DNA of 13,396 nt from an uncultured Bacteroidales bacterium (GTDB lineage Bacteria > Bacteroidota > Bacteroidia > Bacteroidales > UBA4417): assembly GCA_937965665.1 (NCBI GenBank), contig CALCJE010000322.1, positions 1-13,396 of the forward strand, given 5' to 3'. Positions 1 through 8,436 of this stretch are shown one piece after another. The translations under genes and the position numbers were made by a program. The notes below the pieces were generated by a model. The model was not told the origin of the DNA and made no database searches. It saw only the letters and a list, made by a program, of their open reading frames with translations. Position 1 is the first letter of the stretch. Each line of letters opens with the position of its first letter.

Positions 1-98
1 TTTGTTTATGTAATTCAATGCTGATAAAGGTTTGCATAAAAATGCCATACAGGAACAGTTGAAATGTTTCCTGAAGAAAGAAGACGAAAAATAGGTAA

Positions 99-920
99 CT
101 ATTCGGGATCAGCTACCGGCGACAATAATTTGCCGACTTCCCTGCCGATATTTGTAAACAGGTTGTTGGTTGTAAGCGACACGGTAACCAGGTTATTCAG
201 GATATTGCCGTTGTCGCGGGGCACAAATTCGTGGGTATAGGTGAGTTCCACCTGTAAATCGTTGCTGATCAAGTAACCTCCTCCCAGTACAAACATGTTG
301 CGGTCGAAGTGGTGGAAACCCGAGCTTTTATAAGTCGACTTAAAAAACAACTCATCCGAAGCTACGCCATACAAAACCCCCTGCCTCAGCACCTGGCTGT
401 TGAAAGGTTTGATAAACTTCAGTATCTGCCGGTACCGGTATATATCCTCGTAAACGCCTTCCTCGTTTTGCACTAACCTTACATCGGTACGCATTTTCGT
501 ACTGAGGGTGTAGCCTATTTTGTGAATAAAGTAGGTACCGGTAAGGCTGAACCTGAATTAGTTCGATTCGTACTGCCCGATATCGGGTTGATTGTGGTTA
601 TAGTAATACCCTAAGCCTGACGAAATCTTCCAGCGGGGCGAAAGGTAATAATGTGCCCACATAACTGCAGTGCCCTGTATCAGAGTTTTAAACACCCTGT
701 CCTCAGTAGGTGTATTGCTGAAGGTATTCGACAGATCGAGTTAGGCGGCCCATTTCTCGGAAAACGCCCTGTTGAGCTGAAATTCAGGCGAGAACTGCTT
801 GTATGACGTGGTTTGCGAAAATGAAGGTATGCTGATACCATACAAACCGGCCAGCAACAAAATACACAGCATGCTGTACTTTTTGTGCCTATGCTTTTCG
901 GGATGGTATATCCGGGCCAT
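99..920 (-). pseudogene. Broken DUF2490-like outer-membrane barrel gene
   Basis: Reading leftwards from an ATG at 920, one frame encodes a basic N-terminus, a hydrophobic signal peptide ending near SIPSFSQ, and alternating aromatic/polar strands typical of a small beta-barrel. It ends at a TAG at 99-101. The frame is interrupted by two TAA codons, at 741-743 (after FSEKWAA) and 558-560 (after GQYESN). No frameshift is needed, because the barrel pattern continues in the same frame after each stop. Joined, the product is about 270 residues. Its pattern (a KW-type N-terminal strand, YYYNHNQPD, IYRYRQILKF, a terminal strand with TNNLF) resembles the Bacteroidota DUF2490 family; that family call is from memory and moderate. 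TAA is the normal stop of neighbouring genes, so recoding is unlikely. The gene lies 73 bp downstream of the lipoprotein gene at 994-1572 and may have shared its transcript. Confidence 0.7.
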
Positions 921-993
921 TCTGCCTGAAATTTGTATTGAACACTTAGCCCTGCCTGGTTCCAAAAACAGGCCATGGGGCTGGTTTAACAAC

Positions 994-1572
994 TTAGTCA
1001 ACAACCAGTTTATCTTCCCTCACCTGGTATGCAACCTCTTTGGCAACGCTTTTCACAAGCTTGTCGAGTTTCTTCGGATTGGTAGAAGCAGTAACCCCTG
1101 ACCAGATGAGTTTATCCTTACTGAGCGAATAAATATCGGTGGCAATTACAAATTGCATATCCGTGGCATACGACGATGCTTTATAATAATCGTTGTAATA
1201 GAATATCTGGTTGCTGTAAGCCGGGTTTACACCACCGGCAACAAAGGTGCTTTTGGCCTTGGTTGTTACCAGCCGCATGATGATCATGCCATCGTAGCCT
1301 TTTTCCTTTGCCTGCTTTTTCAGCGTGGCTGAGTCCCTTATAATCTGCTCACCCGAAAATTCGGCATACGAGGGGCTGAATGTTTTATTGAACTTTGCCA
1401 GCTGATCCTCAACCTGCTTACGTGCTTTTGCATCTTTCACATAGGCTACAACCAGTACTTTTTTGTATTCGGCCGGTGAGAGGGTTTCGCCCGGGGCTTT
1501 CCAGCTGTTTAAAATTGAGGATGATGTACATCCTGCTGCCAATATGCAGATTACAACAAAGAGTTTTTTCAT
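994..1572 (-). CDS. Small envelope lipoprotein, function unknown
   Basis: The product is 192 residues. It begins with a lipoprotein signal (MKKLFVVICILAAGC), with the lipidated Cys at residue 15, so it should be anchored to a membrane facing the periplasm. The mature part starts with SSSILNSWKAPGETLSP and then KKVLVVAYVKDAKARKQVED. Bacteroidota lipoproteins with an SW..P motif, a KVLVVA strand and an arginine/acidic helix are often seen, but I do not know a function. The middle has a QAKEKGYDGMIIMRLV segment and a Tyr-rich stretch, and the C-terminal half looks alpha/beta (IATDIYSLSKDKLIWSG). The ATG at 1572 is preceded by two perfect copies of a 9-bp unit. The gene follows the secreted propeller gene by 152 bp and has a possible promoter at 1658-1665. 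It is intact, unlike the barrel gene downstream. Confidence 0.85.
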   Translation of the reverse strand: MKKLFVVICILAAGCTSSSILNSWKAPGETLSPAEYKKVLVVAYVKDAKARKQVEDQLAKFNKTFSPSYAEFSGEQIIRDSATLKKQAKEKGYDGMIIMRLVTTKAKSTFVAGGVNPAYSNQIFYYNDYYKASSYATDMQFVIATDIYSLSKDKLIWSGVTASTNPKKLDKLVKSVAKEVAYQVREDKLVVD

Positions 1573-1590
1573 GGTTATGATGGTTATGAT
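1573..1590. repeat. Perfect 9-bp tandem duplication at start codon
   Basis: Two adjacent copies of ggttatgat (1573-1581 and 1582-1590) sit directly before the ATG of the 192-residue lipoprotein. They occupy the place where a ribosome site would be. Read on the minus strand each copy is atcataacc, which is A-rich and free of a Shine-Dalgarno sequence, as is common in Bacteroidota leaders. Confidence 0.7.
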
Positions 1591-1657
1591 AGCGCATTAA
1601 AATCCTGGCAAACCTGCCGGGAAAAATTGTTTAACTTGTAAAACAACAAAAAAAAAG

Positions 1658-1665
1658 CAAAGCTA
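1658..1665 (-). promoter_or_regulatory. Candidate TAnnTTTG promoter -7 element
   Basis: On the minus strand the bases read TAGCTTTG, an exact match to the Bacteroidota -7 consensus TAnnTTTG. The element is 86 nt upstream of the lipoprotein ATG at 1572. A -33 TTTG is found only at a shorter spacing (13 bp) than is usual, so the promoter call is tentative. Confidence 0.3.
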
Positions 1666-1724
1666 AATCCCTTAGGGGCAAAAGTACTTTAGTTCTATCC
1701 GGTAAACGGGCTGATCGGCAGCTT

Positions 1725-2696
1725 TTACCTGGAGAAACTGCTGACATCGGCCCGAAAAAGTTTTGCAGGCAGTTGAATCCCGCCGGGTGAGATGCTCTCT
1801 GACGAAATCCATAAGCGGTGGCCATTGCCAAAGGCCAGTCCTTCGGACTGTCCCAGCTTCAGCGCCGATCCCAGTCCGATGCGCACAGGCTTTCCCGCGC
1901 CAAGGCGATTGCTGCCGTTATTGCTGAAAACCCACAGAAAACATTTCCATGATTTCCCACCTCCATTTTTATATCCCAGCAATACAATTTCTCCCTCGCG
2001 GCTGATGGCAGCATCAGTAATAAGCCCGTTGGCATTAAAAGTTTCGGTAAGGCATGCGGTGTATGTTCCGGTATCTGCCGGCAGAACATAGTGCCGGGTT
2101 TGCTGGTCGCTCCAGTTCTTGCTGAAAAGATGCAATGAATCATCGTGAAAAAAGAAGGCTTCGCAATCGAAATTGGTTTGGTTAAGCCTGGGCGAAAAAT
2201 CAACCTGGTCGGCATAGGTAAATGAAATAACACCCGCTTTCACTGCATCATTCACCGGGTTCAGCAGATCATGCTTTGCAATTTTAAGGATCTGCAGGTT
2301 TTTGCGGCTGCCATAATTGTTGCCAAAATCGCCGATATAAATACACGAATCATCCTGCGTAATGCTTTCCCAATCGGTATTCGCGGAATTAATCACGGTT
2401 ACCTTCCGCATTACTTTACCACCGGCGGTATCAACACGGTAAAGAGCCGCTTCATTCCCGCCGTCATTTATGGTCCATAGCTGACTGTTAAAATATACAA
2501 GTCCGGAGGTTTCGTTCAAGGTTGCCGGTAATGCGGCCACAAATTCAGGTTTCAGATGGTATTCTCCTTTCGATTGTTGCTGCCGGCTCAACCGGGAACT
2601 GTCGGCCATTATGCGCGCTGAATCCTGCTGTGCCGAAATCCTTGTAAGGCTGCCAAATAAAAATAGAGGTATAAGTATGATGCGCAGTTTTATCAT
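1725..2696 (-). CDS. Secreted beta-propeller protein (SdiA-regulated/YjiK-like)
   Basis: The product is 323 residues with a Sec signal peptide, probably cleaved after ISA near residue 22. After a polar Q/S-rich linker come propeller-type motifs: NETSGL (61-66), LWTINDGGN (73-81), NTDWESITQD (106-115), IYIGDFGNN (119-127) and FDCEAFFFHDDSLHLFSK (176-193). A late blade carries EGLAF...LWISSE. The E-SGL / NDGG / DWE / GDFGNN series resembles secreted propellers related to SdiA-regulated or esterase-like phytase proteins. The catalytic role, if any, is unknown. Because the protein lacks a lipobox it is probably periplasmic or secreted, and no T9SS sorting domain is seen. It starts 48 bp after the Omp85-like gene stop and is probably co-transcribed with it. 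Confidence 0.82.
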   Translation of the reverse strand: MIKLRIILIPLFLFGSLTRISAQQDSARIMADSSRLSRQQQSKGEYHLKPEFVAALPATLNETSGLVYFNSQLWTINDGGNEAALYRVDTAGGKVMRKVTVINSANTDWESITQDDSCIYIGDFGNNYGSRKNLQILKIAKHDLLNPVNDAVKAGVISFTYADQVDFSPRLNQTNFDCEAFFFHDDSLHLFSKNWSDQQTRHYVLPADTGTYTACLTETFNANGLITDAAISREGEIVLLGYKNGGGKSWKCFLWVFSNNGSNRLGAGKPVRIGLGSALKLGQSEGLAFGNGHRLWISSESISPGGIQLPAKLFRADVSSFSR

Positions 2697-2744
2697 TTTA
2701 TATGCCGGGTTCGTATACTTCGGGAATACCCGATGATACGTTGT

Positions 2745-4571
2745 TTAATGAAAATCAATCGCTTCGGGTTTCCCGATCACAAAATCCTGGAAACCGAAAT
2801 CGGTAGTCCTGAAAGGATTCATTTTAAAAACATTTTCGCCGTTGCCCGGAACTGTCGGGTAAAAGGCAAACGAAATCTGTAAGTTTTTCACCACCAGGTA
2901 ATCGTTGCGGATCAGTACGCCAAAGCCAAACTGCGGGTACATGCGGTTGTGGCTGAACCCCGAGGCTTCGTTGCCCAGCATCCCGAAAGCAAAATTCAGG
3001 TACGGGCCAAACCTGAAGCCAAGCACACTCCAGGGTGCATACGACTGGGTTTGTATGATGATCATAAACCGGCGTGTTCCCGATAATTTATCGCTGTTAA
3101 ATCCGTTGAGCCCGAATCCATCATTCAGGGTCAGCCTGTCGTACACCGGCCGGTTGAAACCCATGGTCAGCACAGGCTTTACAAATTGCCTGAATTTCCA
3201 GTTGCCGATGCTGAACAGGCCTGAAAAATAATTGAGCCCCAGGTTTAAGGCTTCTTCGGTTGAAGCTGATGGTTTTACAAAAGCGCCGTATTCGGCATGA
3301 GTTCCGAAATATCCCCATCTGAAAAAATTCCCCCAGGCATAGTGAAGTCCCCAGTACCAGCGTTCGCGGTTCTTCACCTGGTAACCCAGCACAAGCCCGT
3401 AGGCAATACCCACCGGCACATCCTCGGTAACCCCGAACCTGAAAATGTAGCTTTGTTTAACATACTTTCGGCTCGAAATTCCAAGCCCTGCCATATAAAA
3501 CCGCTCATTGTTATAATAATCAAGCAATTCGGGTTGTTCCTGGGGTTTTTCGAGGAATCTTACATTGAGCATGCGTGCCGAAAAAATCATTTTAGGGGTC
3601 CGGTCGGTAACGGATCGGCCCCTGAAAACCTGCCAGGCGGCAGCTGCCCAGAAATCCTGTATAATGTACCGGGAAGTTAAATACAATCGTGTGGTATCGT
3701 TTTTATAGATCCACCCGGGTTGTTTTTGCTGTGATAACAAAGCGCCACCGGCCCAGCGGGCTACCGCCGAATAGAAAGGCCTGTCGATGTTCACGCCCTG
3801 TATATAGTTTTTATTTTCGTCGACAGCATAAAATAACCGGGTGCTGATATAGGTGTTCCTGATATTGGGGACAAAATAGTAGGTCGAAAATGAATTATTC
3901 CCGTTCAGGTAATTTTTTGTGCCCGAAACCGAGTACGTATGCCCGAATCCTCCCAGGTTTTTATCTGAGAGTTTAATATTGATCCTCTCGTCCGAAAGGG
4001 AGCCGTCGGGAATAATACTCCATAAATCGGTTGCCCGGATAATAAGATCGACAGAATCGGAGGTTCCGTCGACCGGAGCCGCTGAAATTATAACATCATT
4101 AATGTAACTCAGGCTCCGGATCAAACGTTCCGATTCTTTAACCAGTAATGAATCGAAGCGTTCGTTCTGATGAATCAATAACTGGTTTCGGATGGCAAAC
4201 TGTTGGGTTTTGATATGCAGCCAGTTTCCGCTTTTTTCCAGCAAACTTTTGGGATACGCATTGGTATCGAAGAGGGAATACCCGAAAGGATCGAGTGTTG
4301 TAACCTGTATATTCCTGACTATTTTACCCTCAAGACCGTTATACACTGAAACAGTATGGTTTACGGGCACAACCAGCTCCGGTGCAGCCGTTTCGATAAC
4401 TGGGCGGAGCAGGAGGCTATGCAGCAACGATGTAAATCCACTTCTCGAAGAATATTTTTCAATTTTCTTATATACCCCGGCTGCAGTAGTATCAGGAATA
4501 TCCTGTGCTGCTGCAAAACTGGCTGAAAATACAGTCAGAATCAATAGAAGTATGATTTTCCGCGATAACAT
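2745..4571 (-). CDS. Omp85-like outer-membrane protein, single POTRA plus barrel
   Basis: The product is 608 residues with a signal peptide cleaved after AAAQ (about residue 23). Residues about 83-182 look like one POTRA domain: KIVRNIQV at the start, a helix with SERLIRSLSYINDV (147-160), and a closing strand VDLIIRATD. The rest is a beta-barrel with aromatic-rich strands (RWYWGLHYAWGNFFRWGYF, GTRRFMIIIQTQSYAPW, LGFRFGPYLNFAFG). This layout is that of small Omp85/TamA/FhaC-type proteins in Bacteroidota, which insert or export proteins or lipids at the outer membrane; the substrate here is unknown. The family's loop-6 motif (V/L-R-G-F/Y) reads GLNGF at 487-491, so the usual Arg is Asn489. The last residue is His rather than the common Phe. 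The gene has its own possible promoter at 4633-4640, and the propeller gene follows 48 bp downstream. Confidence 0.85.
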   Translation of the reverse strand: MLSRKIILLLILTVFSASFAAAQDIPDTTAAGVYKKIEKYSSRSGFTSLLHSLLLRPVIETAAPELVVPVNHTVSVYNGLEGKIVRNIQVTTLDPFGYSLFDTNAYPKSLLEKSGNWLHIKTQQFAIRNQLLIHQNERFDSLLVKESERLIRSLSYINDVIISAAPVDGTSDSVDLIIRATDLWSIIPDGSLSDERINIKLSDKNLGGFGHTYSVSGTKNYLNGNNSFSTYYFVPNIRNTYISTRLFYAVDENKNYIQGVNIDRPFYSAVARWAGGALLSQQKQPGWIYKNDTTRLYLTSRYIIQDFWAAAAWQVFRGRSVTDRTPKMIFSARMLNVRFLEKPQEQPELLDYYNNERFYMAGLGISSRKYVKQSYIFRFGVTEDVPVGIAYGLVLGYQVKNRERWYWGLHYAWGNFFRWGYFGTHAEYGAFVKPSASTEEALNLGLNYFSGLFSIGNWKFRQFVKPVLTMGFNRPVYDRLTLNDGFGLNGFNSDKLSGTRRFMIIIQTQSYAPWSVLGFRFGPYLNFAFGMLGNEASGFSHNRMYPQFGFGVLIRNDYLVVKNLQISFAFYPTVPGNGENVFKMNPFRTTDFGFQDFVIGKPEAIDFH

Positions 4572-4632
4572 CAGGTGAAAGCAGGTTGTTGGGATTGAGG
4601 GTTATTTTTTGCTCAACACTGTTCGTAATTTA

Positions 4633-4640
4633 CAAAAATA
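4633..4640 (-). promoter_or_regulatory. Candidate TAnnTTTG promoter -7 element
   Basis: The minus strand reads TATTTTTG, an exact TAnnTTTG match. Its inner edge is 62 nt upstream of the Omp85-like ATG. I see no clear TTTG at the expected -33 spacing. The element lies in the gap that begins after the hairpin terminator of the preceding gene, where a new promoter is expected. Confidence 0.4.
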
Positions 4641-4749
4641 GTCAATTTTTAGCCAATATCCTCCTGTCAGGCAGTGGCCGCAGGATTATCCGGTACGGTT
4701 AAAGGTACCAGCCTATGCTTTAAAACCTGGAAACGACTGCCACTAAACG

Positions 4750-4784
4750 AATGAAGGCTGCCCCAGGGAAGGGCAGCCTTCATT
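4750..4784 (-). terminator. Perfect 14-bp hairpin terminator
   Basis: The arms aatgaaggctgccc (4750-4763) and gggcagccttcatt (4771-4784) pair perfectly around a 7-base loop. The hairpin begins 57 bp downstream of the stop of the propeller lipoprotein gene at 4842 and precedes the next promoter candidate. The T-run after it on the minus strand is short (cgttt), so termination may be partly structure-driven. On the plus strand atttattt follows the stem, but no plus-strand gene is near. Confidence 0.75.
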
Positions 4785-4841
4785 TATTTCAGGTTACAGG
4801 ATTGCTGTAACCGGTTATGTCAAACGCAATAATAGCGGATT

Positions 4842-6047
4842 TTACTTGATATTCTTTGGCCATCCGGCAACCTGGGCACCGTTATTGTCAACCTTGTTCA
4901 GGAAAATATAACTTCCGCCCGAATTCGTAAGCCCGGTGATGTAAAAGTTATTATCACTGCCTTGCACCAGGCCGTAACCCTGGTCGTTATTGGATCCGCC
5001 GTACACTCTTTCCCAGGTTTTATCACCTGATGCATTGGTGCGGACAAAATATACATCATGCAATCCAAGACCGGTGCTCTCATCAGTTATACCCGTAAAT
5101 GCAAATCCTCCATCAGAAGTCTGAACCATAGTTGCGCCGTACTGGTAACCAGTACCACCGTAAGTTTTGGCGGCAGGCCACAGCAGATTACCGTTCCTAT
5201 CGGTTTTAAGCAAAAAGGCATCCTGGTTTGAGGCACTGATCACCGACCCGCAGATCGCAATTCCGCCATCAGTGGTTAAGGTAAGTGAATACCCGAAACC
5301 GGTTCCATAGGTTTTTGTCCAGAGGCTATCGCCGTTAGCGGCAATTTTCATGAGGAAAATTTTACCATCTTCCATGTTATAACCCCCGTTCAATGAGCCT
5401 GTAAGGTAATAACCACCGGTTGGATCAGCAACCACAGCATAAACTGCGTCGTTCACCTTATCGTAATTGTTCGAGCTTTTTGCACCTATTGATTTTTCCC
5501 AAATTACAGAGCCATCGTCGCGCAGGCGCAACAGGTACAAATCCCTGTCGGAAGCACTGCTTTTCTGAATAAATCCTCCTACAAGATAACCACTGTCGGC
5601 ATTAGAAACTATGCTGATACCTTCTGAATACGAATTGCTGGCATAGGTTAAAAATTTTGACTGTTTTCCGGCAGCGTCTGTCATTACAACCAATAAAGAC
5701 GGGGAACCTCCGTTGGCCCTGTTCGAAAAACCGGTGGCTACAAAACCTCCATCGTTTTTCCTGGATCTGATGACGTTAAAAAATGCATCGGAATAGGATC
5801 CGCCATACATTTTCGACCAAACGGTGTCGCCAGTGGTAGTGTTCACTTTAACCAAAGCTGCCTGGTAACCATAAGTTGACGATGAATTATACCCGGCAAT
5901 CACCAGGTTTCCGTCGCCGGTCATGGTAAGGTTGTTGCCACCACGCAGAAATTGCTCAGGCGTATCTTCAACTTTATTGTTACAGGAGGTTAGCACCCCG
6001 GTAAATGCTATTGAGAGAAGCGCTGTTTTGAAGAGGAGTTTTTTCAT
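4842..6047 (-). CDS. Seven-blade beta-propeller lipoprotein
   Basis: The product is 401 residues. It has a lipoprotein signal ending GVLTSC, with the lipidated Cys at residue 22. The rest is built of about seven repeats of one pattern: a strand ending G-D/N-x-x-W-x-K-x-YGG, then a loop, then DGG-(F/Y/I)-x-x-x-G, and a final strand D-x-x-L-x-K-x-D-x-x-G. Clear examples are GDTVWSKMYGG, GDSLWTKTYG and GDKTWERVYGG, each followed by a blade ending ATG, TGS, CGS or TGL. Seven repeats suggest a closed propeller, though no enzymatic residues are evident. It has no T9SS sorting domain and should sit on the periplasmic or outer face of a membrane. It begins 36 bp after the stop of the S46 peptidase gene, so the two are probably one transcript that ends at the hairpin at 4750-4784. 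Confidence 0.85.
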   Translation of the reverse strand: MKKLLFKTALLSIAFTGVLTSCNNKVEDTPEQFLRGGNNLTMTGDGNLVIAGYNSSSTYGYQAALVKVNTTTGDTVWSKMYGGSYSDAFFNVIRSRKNDGGFVATGFSNRANGGSPSLLVVMTDAAGKQSKFLTYASNSYSEGISIVSNADSGYLVGGFIQKSSASDRDLYLLRLRDDGSVIWEKSIGAKSSNNYDKVNDAVYAVVADPTGGYYLTGSLNGGYNMEDGKIFLMKIAANGDSLWTKTYGTGFGYSLTLTTDGGIAICGSVISASNQDAFLLKTDRNGNLLWPAAKTYGGTGYQYGATMVQTSDGGFAFTGITDESTGLGLHDVYFVRTNASGDKTWERVYGGSNNDQGYGLVQGSDNNFYITGLTNSGGSYIFLNKVDNNGAQVAGWPKNIK

Positions 6048-6083
6048 TTGTACTTGAAATGATTGATATGATTAAGAATCGGT

Positions 6084-8237
6084 TTAATTGCGGATATCAA
6101 GTTCTTTGATGATGTTGGTGGCTCCTGCAAATTTCTCGATTACAAAAAGCACATACCTGGCATCCACGCAGATGGTACGCTGCAGGTTGGGCTCGAATGC
6201 ATAGTTGCCGCTCATGGCTTCCCAGTTGCCATCGAATGCAAGGCCGATTAGTTCGCCATTGCCATTGAGCACAGGGCTGCCGGAGTTGCCACCGGTAATG
6301 TCGTTGTTAGTAAGAAACGCCACGATCATTTTACCGTTCTCGCCATAACGTCCATAGTCTTTGGCTTTGTAAAGTTCTTTGAGTTTTTCAGGAACCACAA
6401 ATTCGGGGTTCGAAGGATCTTCCTTGGCCATAATGCCATCGAGCGTAGTCACATAGTTGTAGTCAATGGCATCGGCCGGGCTGTAGTCGAGTACTTTACC
6501 GTAGGTAACGCGCATGGTACTGTTGGCATCGGGGTAAAAAGTACGGTCGGGCTGCATTTCGCGTAAGCCGGCAACAAATAACCTGCGGCCCCTGGCAAGA
6601 AGTTCATTCGATGGCCCAACCAGGCTGTCGATCAGGTTGGCATTGGCGGTGAATGCTGCCTGGAGCGGCCACACAGGGTCTTTCTGCAGGGTTTTTAGTT
6701 TGGGTTCGGCCAGGAACATATCAACTTTTTCCTTGCTTCCAAAAATGGTTTTTGCAAAAAGTGCATCTGAATAAGCTTTGAAGTTGCCTTTATATTTCTG
6801 GTTCATTTTGGCCAGGTATGCAGGCTGCATGTTCTTGGGTACGTCGTTATAATACAGTTCGAGCATGGCTGCCAGCATTTTAACGTCGGTAGGCATGTTA
6901 TAGTCTTTGAAATACTTTTCGGAAGCATCCTTCAGTTGTTCGGTTAACTTTTTAACCTGCTGCTGATCGGGGTTGGGCTTGGCCAGTTCATCAGCCAGCC
7001 TGCTGAACCGGCGCGAAAATGAAATAATCTCGCATCCGCTGTTGATGGCTTCGGCATTGTAACGAACCGCTGCTTCATAGGTATTGATGGTTTCATAGGC
7101 AAGCGCAATGTCCTTCAGCGCTTCGCCATACTTCTCCATACGGTTCTTATCAGTAGCTATCCAGTTTTCGAACTGTTTCTCCAGTTCTTTTTTGCGGTCG
7201 TAAACGCGGAGCTGTTTCAGGCCTTTGTTCTGACCGATAAAAAATTTCCAGTAGTTGGCTGAGCCAGCAAATTTCGATGAGTACTGAATACGTACCTTGG
7301 TATCTGCGGCCATATCTTCGCGGAGGATATCCAGTTTTTTGGTACGGATTTTAACCACCATAGGGTTGTTTTTCTCCAATGCCCAGTTGATGGTGTACGA
7401 GGTAGCGTAGCGGTCGGTTCTGCCGGGATATCCCATGATCATAGCATAATCGCCGATTTTTTTCTCCTTGATGGATACAGGCAGGAATTTCTTCGATTTC
7501 AGCGGCACGTTATCCGCGGCATATTCAGCGGGTTTATTGTCGCGGTTTGCATAAACACGGAAAACAGAGAAATCGCCGGTATGCCTGGGCCACATCCAGT
7601 TATCAGTATCGGCACCAAATTTACCTATCGAGTTCGGAGGGGTTCCTACCAGCCTTACATCTTTATAGGCTTCGTAAAGGAAGAGATAATACTCGTTCCC
7701 ATTAAAAAATGAAGTGGTACGGGCTTCGTACTGGGTTCCTTTGGTATTGCTGGCTTCAATTTTTTTTGTGTTTTCCCTGATCTTCGCAGCTCTCTGGGCT
7801 TCGGTCATAGCCGGGGTAACTCCTTCGAGTACTGCAGCCGTAACGTCCTGTATGCTAACCAGGAAACGAACCGAAAGCCCGGGGGCCGGGAGTTCTTCTT
7901 CGTACCGGCTTGCCCAGAAACCGTTGTCGAGGTAGTTATTCTTCACCGAACTGAGCGACTGAATAGCGCCATAGCCACAGTGATGGTTGGTAAAAATTAA
8001 CCCGTTGGGTGAAACAATTTCGCCGGTGCACCCACCTCCAAAAATAATGATGGCATCTTTCAGGCTTGAATGATTGATGCTGTAAATTTCTTCGGCCGTG
8101 AGATGCAGACCTTCCTTCTGCATATCAACATAGTTGAGACGCTGGATAAACAAAGGAAGCCACATGCCTTCGTCGGCACGCACCTGGAATGTGAGTAAAG
8201 CGAGGAGCGCAAAAAATGCTACTGTTACTTTTTTCAT
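6084..8237 (-). CDS. S46 family dipeptidyl peptidase (DPP7/DPP11 type)
   Basis: The product is 717 residues, the usual length of the family. It has an N-terminal signal peptide ending near VRA (about residue 21). The S46 serine-peptidase triad is visible: His in TNHHCGYG (His85 by analogy with P. gingivalis DPP11), Asp222 in HTGDFSVFRVYA, and Ser652 in GGNSGSPVLNGNG. The helical insertion typical of the family lies between the His/Asp and Ser parts. These periplasmic enzymes remove dipeptides from the N-terminus of oligopeptides, feeding peptide-using metabolism. The residue 18 after the catalytic Ser is Gly670 (LAFDGNWEAMSG). In the literature Gly at this place marks DPP7-like preference for aliphatic/aromatic P1, and Arg marks DPP11 (acidic P1). 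A DPP7-like activity is therefore inferred. The propeller lipoprotein gene follows 36 bp downstream. Confidence 0.95.
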   Translation of the reverse strand: MKKVTVAFFALLALLTFQVRADEGMWLPLFIQRLNYVDMQKEGLHLTAEEIYSINHSSLKDAIIIFGGGCTGEIVSPNGLIFTNHHCGYGAIQSLSSVKNNYLDNGFWASRYEEELPAPGLSVRFLVSIQDVTAAVLEGVTPAMTEAQRAAKIRENTKKIEASNTKGTQYEARTTSFFNGNEYYLFLYEAYKDVRLVGTPPNSIGKFGADTDNWMWPRHTGDFSVFRVYANRDNKPAEYAADNVPLKSKKFLPVSIKEKKIGDYAMIMGYPGRTDRYATSYTINWALEKNNPMVVKIRTKKLDILREDMAADTKVRIQYSSKFAGSANYWKFFIGQNKGLKQLRVYDRKKELEKQFENWIATDKNRMEKYGEALKDIALAYETINTYEAAVRYNAEAINSGCEIISFSRRFSRLADELAKPNPDQQQVKKLTEQLKDASEKYFKDYNMPTDVKMLAAMLELYYNDVPKNMQPAYLAKMNQKYKGNFKAYSDALFAKTIFGSKEKVDMFLAEPKLKTLQKDPVWPLQAAFTANANLIDSLVGPSNELLARGRRLFVAGLREMQPDRTFYPDANSTMRVTYGKVLDYSPADAIDYNYVTTLDGIMAKEDPSNPEFVVPEKLKELYKAKDYGRYGENGKMIVAFLTNNDITGGNSGSPVLNGNGELIGLAFDGNWEAMSGNYAFEPNLQRTICVDARYVLFVIEKFAGATNIIKELDIRN

Positions 8238-8436
8238 AGTGATTCTATTTTTCAGTTTTTGGTTTGGTTATTTTGTTATTTCTGTTTTAGAGGCTCAGCA
8301 ATAATAATTTTTAATCCCAACATGAAACTGAAATAAGGTAATGGGAAGGCAGGCCAGTATTTGGTTGTATCCCGCTACACTTATTGTACGATTATTTCAC
8401 CAAAGGATTTTAATTGCTTTAAAACCAGGCGATCCG

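Noticed and set aside
14..94. A plus-strand stretch of 26 codons (FNADKGLHKNAIQEQLKC onward) ending in TAG, possible 3' end of a gene entering the window
   Set aside because: A TAA at 11-13 blocks the frame upstream, the stretch has no motif I know and no start codon with a ribosome site, so it cannot be supported as a gene.
558..743. Stop-codon recoding (TAA read as an amino acid) in the barrel gene
   Set aside because: Neighbouring intact genes end in TAA at the expected place, so TAA works as a stop here; nonsense mutation is the simpler reading.
8238..8436. Promoter or hairpin terminator in the gap between manC and the S46 gene
   Set aside because: No TAnnTTTG match and no convincing inverted repeat was found; nothing in the gap could be annotated.
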